The notes: generated by a model from the letters alone, not told the origin. Shown: positions 1 to 7,399, counted from the stretch's first letter. The stretch: DNA of 19,049 nt from Candidatus Minthenecus merdequi (GCA_018064385.1 JAGHVI010000104.1:1-19049); one strand, 5' to 3'. Translations and numbers: made by a program.

Positions 1-75
1 AAAAATAAACTCAAAAGCGTCCAACAATGAACCATCCTATGATATAACATACAAACATAATTAATAGAACCACCC
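1..75 (+). repeat. Copy A of a dispersed ~70-bp repeat
   Basis: This segment matches the stretch upstream of the C10 peptidase gene near the other end of the window. Positions 53-75 are identical over 23 bases to 18087-18109. The first part (about 4-36) aligns with 18041-18071 with few mismatches and one or two indels, including the shared core GCGTCCAA (17-24). The middle is diverged but of nearly the same length. In copy B the first part is the right arm of a long stem-loop; in copy A the matching left arm would lie just outside the window. It could be a dispersed intergenic repeat or a shared leader/regulatory element. Homology of the two copies is seen directly; function is unknown. Confidence 0.75.
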
Positions 76-113
76 ATATGTTTCTCTGTTCGTGTGGGAG
101 GTCTGGAAAACGT

Positions 114-145
114 TCCTGACCGCAGGATGAAAAAGCCTGCAAGGA
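114..145 (+). other. Possible two-helix stem-loop
   Basis: TCCT (114-117) can pair with AGGA (142-145), and GCAGG (122-126) with CCTGC (136-140), around a 9-base loop. TCCTG/CAGGA (114-118/123-127) is an alternative short hairpin. It lies between repeat copy A and the 3' end of the AraC-type regulator gene. It could end a plus-strand transcript entering from the left or the regulator transcript from the right. There is no clear U-run on either side, so a terminator role is not established. Confidence 0.3.
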
Positions 146-201
146 CAGTATTTTCTGTTTATGGTTCGGTAATAACTTTAACGGACGCTATCAATTGTAT
201 A

Positions 202-1929
202 TTACGTATTGGAATCATTTTTTATTTGCTCCTTGAATTCAGAAAAACTCATACTGTTCAGAGCTTTGAATTGGCGTGAGAAGGTTTCGCGAGTGTTATG
301 TCCAGTGAGAATGCAGATTTCGTTGATTGTGAGATTTGTATTTTTTTGCAGTGCCTTGATAGCTATATGGTTTCTGTAGTCGGCGAGCCATTGAGGAAAT
401 GTTTTGCCTGTAATAAAATTTATTGCATGGGAGACATAACTGACATTGCTGTTAACAAGTTCGGCAAGAGTGTTGATTGTGAAGTCCTCTTTTAGGTAAG
501 GTTTAGAAGTTTCCATTACTTGGAGAATGCGGTCATACAAAACAGAGTGTTGTTTTTCTTTTTCAGTATTGACCGATGTGACTATGTTTATGTTTGAGTC
601 GATTATGGATTGTTTTTCCATAAGCAGTTTGTATGCATTCTTTAATTGTTTGACTTTCTTGTTGTGGTAGTAGAGGTGTAGTGCAGATATACTAATCAGT
701 AAAAATATTACGATATGTACCACGATAACGGTTGTTCTGAGTTCAGCAATCTCTTTTTTTTGTTTTTCTTTCAATTTGTCTTTGTAGAGTTTGTCATTAA
801 GTCTTATTTGGTTTGAAATTTCTTGTTTGAAAATAAGACTTTGAATGTTTTTAGCCCTTGCCGTGAAATCGTAAGCCGAAGCTGTGTCTTTGTTTTTCAG
901 TGCCATCATAGCACGTTCCTCAAGAATCTGAACGACCTCTATTCTGGCAGAGTCATTTTTGTATCTGTTTCTGAAATAAGATAGAGTTGTTGATAATTTT
1001 TCGTCATAGCCGAGATTTGCGTATGCTTTGAAAAGGGGTGGACTTTTGGTTTCGTGAGCTTTGCCCCATTTGGTCTTGAGACATTGTTCCAAAACTATCT
1101 TGGACGAATCGTATTGTCCAAGTTTAGCTAATGCGCTACTTTTGTAGGCGAGTAAAAGGCCGATGTGTATGTCCTTAAAATCGTTTAGTTTATTATTGTT
1201 TAGATATGAGTTAGGTATATTGTCAAGATTTTCGCTGTTTTGTATTTCTGTAATATATTTGTTGCATGTGGAGATGATATTTTGGCAAGAGTCCAGGCTA
1301 TAGAGAACGGCAAGTTTCATATTGATACAATCAAGTCGAGATTGAAAGGCAAGAAAATGATTGCTTTTTGAAGTGAAATCAAGAGCTTCGTCCATTCGTT
1401 TGAGTCCAATTCTTGTGTATCCTATTTTGCAAAGAATATATCCCTGGATACAGTCCATTTCACTCGAAAGGAAAACCTTGTCAGTTTTTTTTGCTCTGCA
1501 AACCGTAGATGCCTCTTTTGCATAATGCATTGCGTATGAGTAATTACCGAGTTGAAAATAGGATTGCGTCAGCAAAACCAGAATGTCAGGGTAAAGACAA
1601 TCTTTTGTGGTAGAGTATTTCTGAATATCCTTTTTGTTACTGCAGAGTTTGTTCAGTATGTAAATGCTGTATTCATAATTATTGGTGATGTAGAAGTTGT
1701 AGATTGCGTATAGATATTCGCCAAATTCTGGTGTTATATGTTTGTTTTCTACGGCAGTGTTGATGATAATCAAAGCAGAATCAGGATTGTCAAGAATACG
1801 TTCAATGATTTCCTGTTTTGAATCAGAGTTGTATGAATAGTCTTTCTTCTTGTCGCAACCTGAGACGAAAAGAAGAATGGAGAGGGAGATAAAGACAGTA
1901 AAAGAATATATTATATTGTTGGTTTTCAT
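202..1929 (-). CDS. Membrane-anchored sensor-regulator: TPR-like periplasmic region, TM helix, AraC-type HTH
   Basis: This 575-aa protein is laid out as a one-component transmembrane regulator. Residues 1-25 form a hydrophobic signal ending in a lipobox (VSGC, Cys25). Residues about 40-370 are helical and read like degenerate tetratricopeptide repeats, with patterns such as YFQLGNYSYAMHYAKEA and LAKLGQYDSSKIVLEQCL. A charged probable coiled coil (about 376-398) leads into a transmembrane helix at about 399-421. The C-terminus (about 463-568) is an AraC-family DNA-binding domain with two helix-turn-helix units (about 483-508 and 532-565). The likely role is to sense something in the periplasm and act on genes from the membrane; ligand and targets are unknown. 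The gene stands alone downstream of a terminator, and I see no good -7 element in the 75-bp gap before it. A lipobox together with an internal TM is unusual: either the N-terminus is lipidated with a second anchor, or it is an uncleaved signal anchor. Confidence 0.85.
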   Translation of the reverse strand: MKTNNIIYSFTVFISLSILLFVSGCDKKKDYSYNSDSKQEIIERILDNPDSALIIINTAVENKHITPEFGEYLYAIYNFYITNNYEYSIYILNKLCSNKKDIQKYSTTKDCLYPDILVLLTQSYFQLGNYSYAMHYAKEASTVCRAKKTDKVFLSSEMDCIQGYILCKIGYTRIGLKRMDEALDFTSKSNHFLAFQSRLDCINMKLAVLYSLDSCQNIISTCNKYITEIQNSENLDNIPNSYLNNNKLNDFKDIHIGLLLAYKSSALAKLGQYDSSKIVLEQCLKTKWGKAHETKSPPLFKAYANLGYDEKLSTTLSYFRNRYKNDSARIEVVQILEERAMMALKNKDTASAYDFTARAKNIQSLIFKQEISNQIRLNDKLYKDKLKEKQKKEIAELRTTVIVVHIVIFLLISISALHLYYHNKKVKQLKNAYKLLMEKQSIIDSNINIVTSVNTEKEKQHSVLYDRILQVMETSKPYLKEDFTINTLAELVNSNVSYVSHAINFITGKTFPQWLADYRNHIAIKALQKNTNLTINEICILTGHNTRETFSRQFKALNSMSFSEFKEQIKNDSNT

Positions 1930-1957
1930 TTATAGAACACACTCTTATATGGTACAA

Positions 1958-1995
1958 AAAAAGCCTGTCATCGTTTTTGTTGAAGCAGGCTTTTT
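1958..1995 (-). terminator. Intrinsic terminator of the FKBP/DUF2148 operon
   Basis: A perfect 10-bp stem pairs AAAAAGCCTG (1958-1967) with CAGGCTTTTT (1986-1995) around an 18-base loop. Read on the minus strand it starts about 10 bases after the DUF2148 stop codon, and the stem runs into a U-tract, as expected of a Rho-independent terminator. The A/T ends are symmetric, so it could also act on the other strand. It sits in the 75-bp gap before the AraC-type regulator gene, which separates the two transcription units. Confidence 0.8.
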
Positions 1996-2004
1996 ATCAG
2001 TGTC

Positions 2005-2529
2005 TTATTTGTTTCTATCGAAGAACGGATTCTTGGATGATATTGATAACGGCAGTGCGTATATTGGAGTGCAACTGTCGAGCCAGTTGAGTTTCATACA
2101 CGCCAATCCTGCTGTGAACATTATACGAGTGTCAATTCGATTGTCTGCTGCAACAGAGGCAGCTGAACCAACGGCTATTCCCAAGTCAGTTACGTTGAAT
2201 ACGCAAGGAACATTATGAGGTTTTTCACCGCATTTAGGAAATCCGCAGTGTCCACAATTCAGACCTAAAGGCAAATGTTTGCACCCAATCAGGACAACAC
2301 ATTCAGCTATGCGGATGTTGTTTGCGTCACGGGCGAAAGAGGCATTGGGCTGACCATCTGCCAAACGTAGCATTTGGTCAGCCAATATCTCTTTTTCCTT
2401 ACCATCAACTATGATACACTCAATGTCATCAGCACCTTTACCTTTTGGTGCTGTCATAGCAGCAACAGCCATATGGTTGGCGACTTCGAGAGCCAGTTGA
2501 TGAGTTCTTGTGCGAGCGTCAGTTATCAT
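2005..2529 (-). CDS. DUF2148 ferredoxin-domain-like cysteine-rich protein
   Basis: This 174-aa protein matches the DUF2148 family (COG4739, described as containing a ferredoxin domain). The signature is a cysteine cluster at C83, C92, C95, C100 and C109 around CGHCGFPKC, with further cysteines at 77, 144 and 153. Such spacing suggests an iron-sulfur cluster or another metal site; the family has no settled biochemical role. There is no signal peptide or membrane segment, so it should be cytoplasmic. Its ATG overlaps the stop of the upstream lipoprotein FKBP gene (ATGA at 2526-2529 on the minus strand), implying translational coupling. It is the last gene of the operon, with a terminator about 10 bases downstream. 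Family assignment is fairly sure; function is open. Confidence 0.85.
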   Translation of the reverse strand: MITDARTRTHQLALEVANHMAVAAMTAPKGKGADDIECIIVDGKEKEILADQMLRLADGQPNASFARDANNIRIAECVVLIGCKHLPLGLNCGHCGFPKCGEKPHNVPCVFNVTDLGIAVGSAASVAADNRIDTRIMFTAGLACMKLNWLDSCTPIYALPLSISSKNPFFDRNK

Positions 2530-3755
2530 TTTATGATATCAAGAAGTTCAACCTCGAAGATAAGGGTAGAGTAGCCTGGAATTTGTTCGCCTGCACCGCG
2601 TTCCCCATATCCGAGTTCGTAAGGAATGTAGAGGATGTATTTTGATCCGATAGTCATAAGTTGAAGACCTTCCTGCCAACCTTGAATTACGCGGTTAAGT
2701 TCAAATTCTATAGGTTCCCCACGCTCAACAGAGCTATCGAATACAGTGCCGTTGATAAGTTTTCCTGTGTAGTGAACCTTAACTTTGTCAGTAGAGGTAG
2801 GTTTTGGACCTTTGCCTTCTTTTATGATTTCGTATTGGAGACCGGATTCAGTTGTTTTAACCTCTGGCCTTTCGGCATTCAGTCTAAGAAATTCTTTGTT
2901 CTCGGTTATGACAGGTGCGTTCTTTTCCTCTTGGATTTTCTTAATCATATCTTGGAGGTATTCGCTTGCCTCGTCAGCAGTCATCAACTTGTTTTTGTCG
3001 TTGCGGACGCCATCAATTACGCCACGGCCGATTGCTTCCCAAACGATAGGAAGGGTTTTTTCGCCAAAAAGGAAACTGTCTTGTTTGAGACCTTGTGTGA
3101 ATTGAGCGGCGATGTTCATACCGACAAGCATTTTCTCGTCTTTTTCTTTCATGTCAATACCTTTGCGGAAACCTTTCATGAAGTTGCGTATGTCTTTGTC
3201 TGTAGTGTCTTTGCCCAAGACATAGGTGCGAGCCTGACGAGCATTGAAAAAGCCGACACACATGTTTATAGTGTCAGTCTGACCTTTTGTTGGGTTGACA
3301 GGTTGTCCTGTCATCATTGCACCTGAAACAATGTTTTGAAGATAAACGAGAGCGGAATCACCATCCATGCAGAAAGATTTGCCTTTCATTGTGTTTTCAA
3401 AAGTTTCAATGATAAGGTCTTTTTTAGCCTCGATTGAAGAGTCAGAAAAAAGAAATCCTGAGTTGATTTCCTTAGCGAGAGTTGCACCAGTGCGGAAGCC
3501 TGTGATGTTTACAAATTCATCGCCTTCGGTTACTCCCCAAACTTTTTCGAACCCTTCGCAGAAGAGGTTGATGGATTTTTCGTCTGAAGTGTCTTTGCTG
3601 AGTACGTTTGTGCGTATGCCAGCACCATTGACAATACCAAACATGTAGTTGACTGAGTCAACGTGATTTTCGATTTTTGCAGAGCAGTGACCGCTGTTGC
3701 ACGAGAGAAGCGTTGCAGCGATAATTAGGGCTGCAGCAAATAATTTTGTTTTCAT
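2526..3755 (-). CDS. Lipoprotein FKBP-type peptidyl-prolyl cis-trans isomerase with duplicated N-terminal domain
   Basis: This 409-aa protein is an exported FKBP. Residues 1-19 are a lipoprotein signal (ATLLSC, Cys19), so it is probably anchored in the cell envelope. Two copies of an FKBP_N-like helical domain follow (about 30-145 and 160-275); each begins with a similar stretch, containing VLSKDTSDEK in the first and VLGKDTTDKD in the second. The catalytic FKBP domain occupies about 309-409, with VHYTG (327-331), FDSS (339-342), VIQGW (356-360) and YIPYELGYG (376-384) forming the proline-binding pocket. It should catalyse prolyl isomerization or act as a chaperone for envelope proteins. The duplicated N-terminal domain makes it about twice the length of usual FkpA/FklB proteins. 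It follows the smaller FKBP gene after 3 bases and overlaps the DUF2148 gene. Confidence 0.92.
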   Translation of the reverse strand: MKTKLFAAALIIAATLLSCNSGHCSAKIENHVDSVNYMFGIVNGAGIRTNVLSKDTSDEKSINLFCEGFEKVWGVTEGDEFVNITGFRTGATLAKEINSGFLFSDSSIEAKKDLIIETFENTMKGKSFCMDGDSALVYLQNIVSGAMMTGQPVNPTKGQTDTINMCVGFFNARQARTYVLGKDTTDKDIRNFMKGFRKGIDMKEKDEKMLVGMNIAAQFTQGLKQDSFLFGEKTLPIVWEAIGRGVIDGVRNDKNKLMTADEASEYLQDMIKKIQEEKNAPVITENKEFLRLNAERPEVKTTESGLQYEIIKEGKGPKPTSTDKVKVHYTGKLINGTVFDSSVERGEPIEFELNRVIQGWQEGLQLMTIGSKYILYIPYELGYGERGAGEQIPGYSTLIFEVELLDIIK

Positions 3756-3758
3756 TGT

Positions 3759-4352
3759 TTATAAAATACTAATCAGTTCTACTTCAAAGATAAGTGCAGC
3801 GTAAGGAGGAATTGAAGCTCCTGCGCCATGTTCGCCATATGCGAGGTTGTAAGGAATGAAGAGTTTCCATTTTGAGCCTACAGGCATAAGTTGGAGTGCT
3901 TCGACCCAACCTTTGATGACCTGAGTTACGCCAAATTCGGCTGGCTCGCCACGACGTACGGAACTATCGAAAACTGTTCCATCAATGAGTGTGCCGTGAT
4001 AGTGAACACGTACGCGGTCTTTCTCAGTTGGTTTAACACCAATGGCAGGAGTGAGGATTTCATACTGAAGACCGCTTGGAAGAACGGTTACTTCTTTGCG
4101 CTGCGCATTTTTTTTGAGAAAATCCTCGCCAGCTTTGCGTGCGGCTTCGCCTGCTTTAGCGGCTTCGTCTTCAATTTTTTTGAAATAAGAGGTAAGGAGT
4201 TGCTGTGCTTCTCCAAGTGAAATTTCTGGTTTAAGTCCTTCGCATATGGCTTCTACACCTTTAGCAAAAGACTGCCAATCAAGGCCTTTAATGTTGCTCT
4301 GTGCCAACTGTTGACCAAGGCTAAGACCGATAGCATAACTTGTTTTGTCCAT
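3759..4352 (-). CDS. FKBP-type peptidyl-prolyl cis-trans isomerase (FklB-like)
   Basis: This 197-aa protein has the FKBP22/FklB layout: a helical N-terminal dimerization-type domain (about 1-80, opening with DKTSYAIGLSLGQQL, the usual family start) and a C-terminal FKBP catalytic domain (about 97-197) with VHYHG, FDSS, VIKGW and FIPYNLAYG. No signal peptide or lipobox is visible, so it is expected in the cytoplasm, unlike its larger partner downstream. It is the first gene of a three-gene operon (FKBP, lipoprotein FKBP, DUF2148). Its catalytic domain is clearly related to that of the second gene, suggesting tandem duplication followed by retargeting. A -7 element lies about 40 bases upstream of the ATG. 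Confidence 0.93.
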   Translation of the reverse strand: MDKTSYAIGLSLGQQLAQSNIKGLDWQSFAKGVEAICEGLKPEISLGEAQQLLTSYFKKIEDEAAKAGEAARKAGEDFLKKNAQRKEVTVLPSGLQYEILTPAIGVKPTEKDRVRVHYHGTLIDGTVFDSSVRRGEPAEFGVTQVIKGWVEALQLMPVGSKWKLFIPYNLAYGEHGAGASIPPYAALIFEVELISIL

Positions 4353-4389
4353 ATAATTTTAGTTTTCTTTTTTGCTTGTTTTCGGGGTG

Positions 4390-4397
4390 CAAAGGTA
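4390..4397 (-). promoter_or_regulatory. -7 element of the FKBP operon promoter
   Basis: On the minus strand this reads TACCTTTG, an exact match to the Bacteroidota housekeeping -7 consensus TAnnTTTG. It is about 40 bases upstream of the FklB-like start codon, placing the transcript start near 4384. No clear -33 TTTG is seen at the expected spacing; the upstream side is a run of A/T. Confidence 0.7.
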
Positions 4398-4450
4398 CGA
4401 ATTATTTTGATAATTTTTTCGTTCTCTGCAATTTATTTTTCTTTCCTAAC

Positions 4451-4471
4451 GGTGAATTTTTAGAATTCACC
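4451..4471. other. Perfect 8-bp inverted repeat between operons
   Basis: GGTGAATT (4451-4458) and AATTCACC (4464-4471) form a perfect stem with a 5-base loop. It lies 25 bases beyond the GT9 stop codon and about 55 bases upstream of the FKBP operon -7 element. No U-tract follows on the minus strand, so it is either a weak or factor-dependent terminator for the metK-DUF4254-GT9 unit or an operator for the FKBP promoter. The sequence does not decide. Confidence 0.45.
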
Positions 4472-4496
4472 TATAGTACTCACCTTAGGTTTATGG

Positions 4497-5459
4497 CTAT
4501 TTTAGACTAAGTCTTTGCAAAATAGCATCAATGTCAATGTTCAGACACCGATAGTCACCGAATTTGCATTTTTTGTTGCCGAATATTGAGCAAGGTCGGC
4601 AAGGTAAATTTTGGTATATGCAATCTTCGGGTGATTGTCCCCATCCGAGGAACCCTGCTTTAGGGTCAGTTGCTCCCCAAATGGAGATTACGCGTGTGCC
4701 AACTAACGAAGCAAGGTGCATATTTGCCGAATCCATACATATCATGGCTTTGAGTCCCTGTATGATTTCGAGTTCCTTTTTCAGAGAGTATTTGCCAGCA
4801 ACGCAAGTGACATTGTTATATTTCGCAGCCCAACTTTCTAATAAGGTGATTTCGCTTTTTCCTCCACCAAAGAGATAGATTTTGTGGTCGTTTGAGAGCC
4901 TTTGGACTAAGTCTTCCATCTTTTCGAGTGGGTAGATTTTGCCACGTTGTGCAGCAAAAGGTGCGATGCCAACACCTTCTCCATCTGAGATTTCGGGGAG
5001 TGGTAGCGTTGTGCTTATTCCAAGAGAATTCAGTACGTCAACGTATCTCTGTATTGTGGTTTTCAGTTGTCGTTTGTTGTGGTTGAGGTTTGAGGTTAGC
5101 CAGCGTTTTGCCTTGCGTCCTTTGTCTATTCTGCAGACTTTAATGCCAGCAGAGAACCAGAGGAAATCCATATACCAACTGCGCAGAACCGAGTGCATAT
5201 CTGCAACAGCGTCGAAACTGCGGTAGTCAATGTCGTTCAGTAGAGTTTTTAGACCTTTTGTACCTTGGTGGCGACCTTTTAGGTCTGCTCCGAAAAAGTG
5301 GATGTTGACTGGCAAATCAGACCAAATGTCAGCGGTTTGTTTGCGGCTGATAATGGTAAATTCAACCTCGGGATGCTGTTGCGCAGCTGTCTTGATGACT
5401 GGGGCAAGCATGGCGACATCTCCCAAAGCAGAGAATCGTATGACGGCAACTTTTTTCAC
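4497..5459 (-). CDS. Glycosyltransferase family 9 (ADP-heptose:LPS heptosyltransferase-like)
   Basis: This 320-aa protein has the GT9 (GT-B fold) layout. The N-terminal half opens with VAVIRFSALGDVAMLAP (4-20). The C-terminal half holds the sugar-nucleotide region, with GIAPFAAQRGKIYP (164-177) and CMDSANMHLASLVGTRVISIWGATDP around 241-266, where the D-S-x-x-x-H pattern is typical. A cysteine-rich tail (C280, C287, C290, C298, C305) is common in this family and may bind a metal. It probably adds a heptose or similar sugar to the lipooligosaccharide core at the inner face of the inner membrane. The start is GTG (CAC at 5457-5459 on the plus strand), overlapping the DUF4254 stop in a GTGA arrangement, which supports this start and coupled translation. 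The exact sugar and acceptor cannot be told. Confidence 0.9.
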   Translation of the reverse strand: MKKVAVIRFSALGDVAMLAPVIKTAAQQHPEVEFTIISRKQTADIWSDLPVNIHFFGADLKGRHQGTKGLKTLLNDIDYRSFDAVADMHSVLRSWYMDFLWFSAGIKVCRIDKGRKAKRWLTSNLNHNKRQLKTTIQRYVDVLNSLGISTTLPLPEISDGEGVGIAPFAAQRGKIYPLEKMEDLVQRLSNDHKIYLFGGGKSEITLLESWAAKYNNVTCVAGKYSLKKELEIIQGLKAMICMDSANMHLASLVGTRVISIWGATDPKAGFLGWGQSPEDCIYQNLPCRPCSIFGNKKCKFGDYRCLNIDIDAILQRLSLK

Positions 5460-6061
5460 TTGTTTCCGTAGAGTACCGGGTTGAGTTCAGGATCGTTGTA
5501 CATTTTCATCTGTTTATAGACCTTCATCACTTTGTTGCCTGTCTGGTAGTCGTTGAGAAGGTCGTTGATGGCAGATGTGAGGTCGCTGAATTGCTCTTGA
5601 AGCACGGCAAGTTTCTTCGCGCATTTTTCGTGATGCTCGGGAGTAACGTCCTTGCGGTCAACCTCTACCTTCATATGATATAGTTTTACGTGAAGGATAC
5701 TCAAACGGTCGATTGCCCAAGCGGGACTTTCTGTGTTTATTTTTGCACCGTCTGAGGGTTTTACCTGGCTGTACATCTCGTAGAAATAACTATCAATCCT
5801 TTCAACAAGGTCAGTGCGGTCTTGATTTGAGTGGTCAATTCTGCGTTTTAAGGCAAGTGCCTGAACTGGGTCGATTTTAGTGTCGCGGATGATGTCCTCA
5901 AGATGCCATTGAACGGTGTCAATCCAATTTTTGGTGTAGAGGTCGTACTCAATAGAGCCCTGTTTGTATGGATTTGGCATTTTAGAATCGACATTGTCTG
6001 TGAGGTGGTAATCTTTGACAGCCTTGTCGAAAACGAGATTTGCTGTTTCTGTAAAGTTCAT
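5456..6061 (-). CDS. DUF4254 domain-containing protein
   Basis: This 201-aa protein is mainly alpha-helical, without signal peptide or membrane segment. It matches the DUF4254 family in length and pattern, for example NWIDTVQWHLEDIIRD in the N-terminal third and SPAWAIDRLSILHVKLYHM in the middle. DUF4254 genes commonly sit beside GT9 heptosyltransferase genes in Bacteroidota, and here the stop overlaps the GT9 GTG start. This supports a joint role in lipopolysaccharide or surface glycan assembly, but no activity is established. It begins one base after the metK stop codon, so metK, DUF4254 and GT9 are almost certainly co-transcribed. Confidence 0.88.
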   Translation of the reverse strand: MNFTETANLVFDKAVKDYHLTDNVDSKMPNPYKQGSIEYDLYTKNWIDTVQWHLEDIIRDTKIDPVQALALKRRIDHSNQDRTDLVERIDSYFYEMYSQVKPSDGAKINTESPAWAIDRLSILHVKLYHMKVEVDRKDVTPEHHEKCAKKLAVLQEQFSDLTSAINDLLNDYQTGNKVMKVYKQMKMYNDPELNPVLYGNK

Positions 6062-6062
6062 G

Positions 6063-7310
6063 TTATAACTTGAATTCTTTTTTTATTTTTTCTATTTGGT
6101 CAAGTTTCTCCCAAGTGAAGAGTTCTACGTCAATGTCTTTGTACCCTTCGTAGCGGTTGCCGAAATGCTTTGTGACCTTACGTGGTGTTCTGCCAAAATG
6201 ACCATAAGCGGCAGTTTCGCGATATATAGGATTACGGAGAGCGAGTTGTTGTTCAATCGCATAAGGACGAAGGTCAAAGAGCAAGCCAACCTTTTCCGCT
6301 ATTTGAGAGTCTGACATATTGATACGTGATGTGCCGAAAGTGTTAACAAAGAGAGAGACAGGTTCGGCTATTCCAATTGCGTAGGCGACTTGAACGAGAA
6401 GTTTGTCAGCAACACCTGCAGCAACGAGGTTTTTTGCTATCCAACGTGTGGCATAAGCGGCTGAACGATCAACCTTTGATGGGTCCTTGCCTGAGAATGC
6501 GCCGCCGCCGTTCGAGGCGTGTCCACCATAGGTGTCAACGATGATTTTACGTCCAGTGAGTCCTGTGTCACCGTGAGGACCACCGATGACAAATTTGCCA
6601 GTTGGGTTAACGTGGATGATGAATTTGCCTTTGAAATAATTTCTAAGACCTGGGTAATTGTCCTTGATGCGAGGAATGAGTATGGTCTCAATATCGTGGC
6701 GAATCTTAGCAGACATTTCTTCGTCGGTGTCAAATTCGTCGTGTTGAGTGGATATTACGATAGTATGGATGCGTTGGGCGATATTGTTGTCGTCGTATTC
6801 GATTGTTACCTGGCTTTTTGCGTCAGGACGAAGATAAGGCATTAGTTCCTCTTCTTTTCGTATTTGAGCGAGTTCGTATAGCAGTACATGGCTCATATAA
6901 AGAGAAAGGGGCATAAAATCTGGGGTCTCGTTGCAGGCGTAACCAAATATAATACCCTGGTCGCCAGCACCTTGGTTCCATTTATCTTTGCGTTCAACGC
7001 CACGGTTGATGTCAGCACTCTGTTCGTGTATAGCAGAGAGAATGCCACAGGAATTGCCATCGAACATATATTCGCTGTGGGTGTATCCTATTTCGTTGAT
7101 GACCCTACGGGCGGTATCCTGAATATCAACGTATGCTTGACTTTTGACTTCGCCGCCAAGGATGACCTGACCTGTGGTAACGAATGTTTCGCAAGCCACT
7201 TTTGAGTCTGGGTCTTGGGCAAGAAACTCATCAAGGATAGCATCTGAAATTTGGTCAGCGACTTTGTCGGGGTGACCTTCGGATACTGATTCGGAAGTGA
7301 ATAGATACAT
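6063..7310 (-). CDS. metK: S-adenosylmethionine synthetase
   Basis: This 415-aa enzyme makes S-adenosylmethionine from methionine and ATP in the cytosol, the methyl donor of the cell. The family motifs are intact: the start MYLFTSESVSEGHPDK, with the ATP-binding EGHPDK at 11-16; GAGDQG at 114-119; and the phosphate-binding loop GGGAFSGKD at 268-276, followed by SKVDRSAAY. The length is at the upper end of the bacterial range. It is followed after one base by DUF4254. Upstream it is separated from the lipoprotein gene by 106 bp holding a strong stem-loop but no visible -7 element, so it may be read from the prs promoter. Confidence 0.98.
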   Translation of the reverse strand: MYLFTSESVSEGHPDKVADQISDAILDEFLAQDPDSKVACETFVTTGQVILGGEVKSQAYVDIQDTARRVINEIGYTHSEYMFDGNSCGILSAIHEQSADINRGVERKDKWNQGAGDQGIIFGYACNETPDFMPLSLYMSHVLLYELAQIRKEEELMPYLRPDAKSQVTIEYDDNNIAQRIHTIVISTQHDEFDTDEEMSAKIRHDIETILIPRIKDNYPGLRNYFKGKFIIHVNPTGKFVIGGPHGDTGLTGRKIIVDTYGGHASNGGGAFSGKDPSKVDRSAAYATRWIAKNLVAAGVADKLLVQVAYAIGIAEPVSLFVNTFGTSRINMSDSQIAEKVGLLFDLRPYAIEQQLALRNPIYRETAAYGHFGRTPRKVTKHFGNRYEGYKDIDVELFTWEKLDQIEKIKKEFKL

Positions 7311-7332
7311 AATTGCTTAGTGAATTGTTATG

Positions 7333-7399
7333 ACTATCTAATAACTTTAGAAGGGCGGACGGATTATGCGAGAGCATATTCGTTCGCCCAAGAGATAGT
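7333..7399. promoter_or_regulatory. Two-helix stem-loop between lipoprotein gene and metK
   Basis: The inner arms 7353-7369 and 7374-7389 form a 16-bp stem with one bulge, closed on the plus strand by a GAGA tetraloop (7370-7373). An outer helix pairs ACTATCT (7333-7339) with AGATAGT (7393-7399). It starts 17 bases after the lipoprotein stop and ends 22 bases before the metK ATG (minus-strand sense). As plus-strand RNA the two odd positions in the main stem are G-U pairs and the loop is GNRA-type; as minus-strand RNA they become A-C mismatches. No strong U-tract follows on either strand. It could be a terminator, a metK leader element, or part of a plus-strand RNA. Confidence 0.6.

Noticed and set aside
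94..279. Plus-strand frame (also from an internal ATG at 127) downstream of repeat copy A, at a distance similar to the C10 start after copy B, and likewise opening with ATGAAAAAG
   Set aside because: It runs into the 3' end of the AraC-type gene on the other strand, shows no family resemblance or signal peptide, and shares nothing with the C10 peptidase beyond the first three codons.
2661..3326. 221-codon plus-strand frame opposite the lipoprotein FKBP gene
   Set aside because: It is the antisense shadow of a clear FKBP coding region; its composition is rich in Phe and Val with no recognisable domain.
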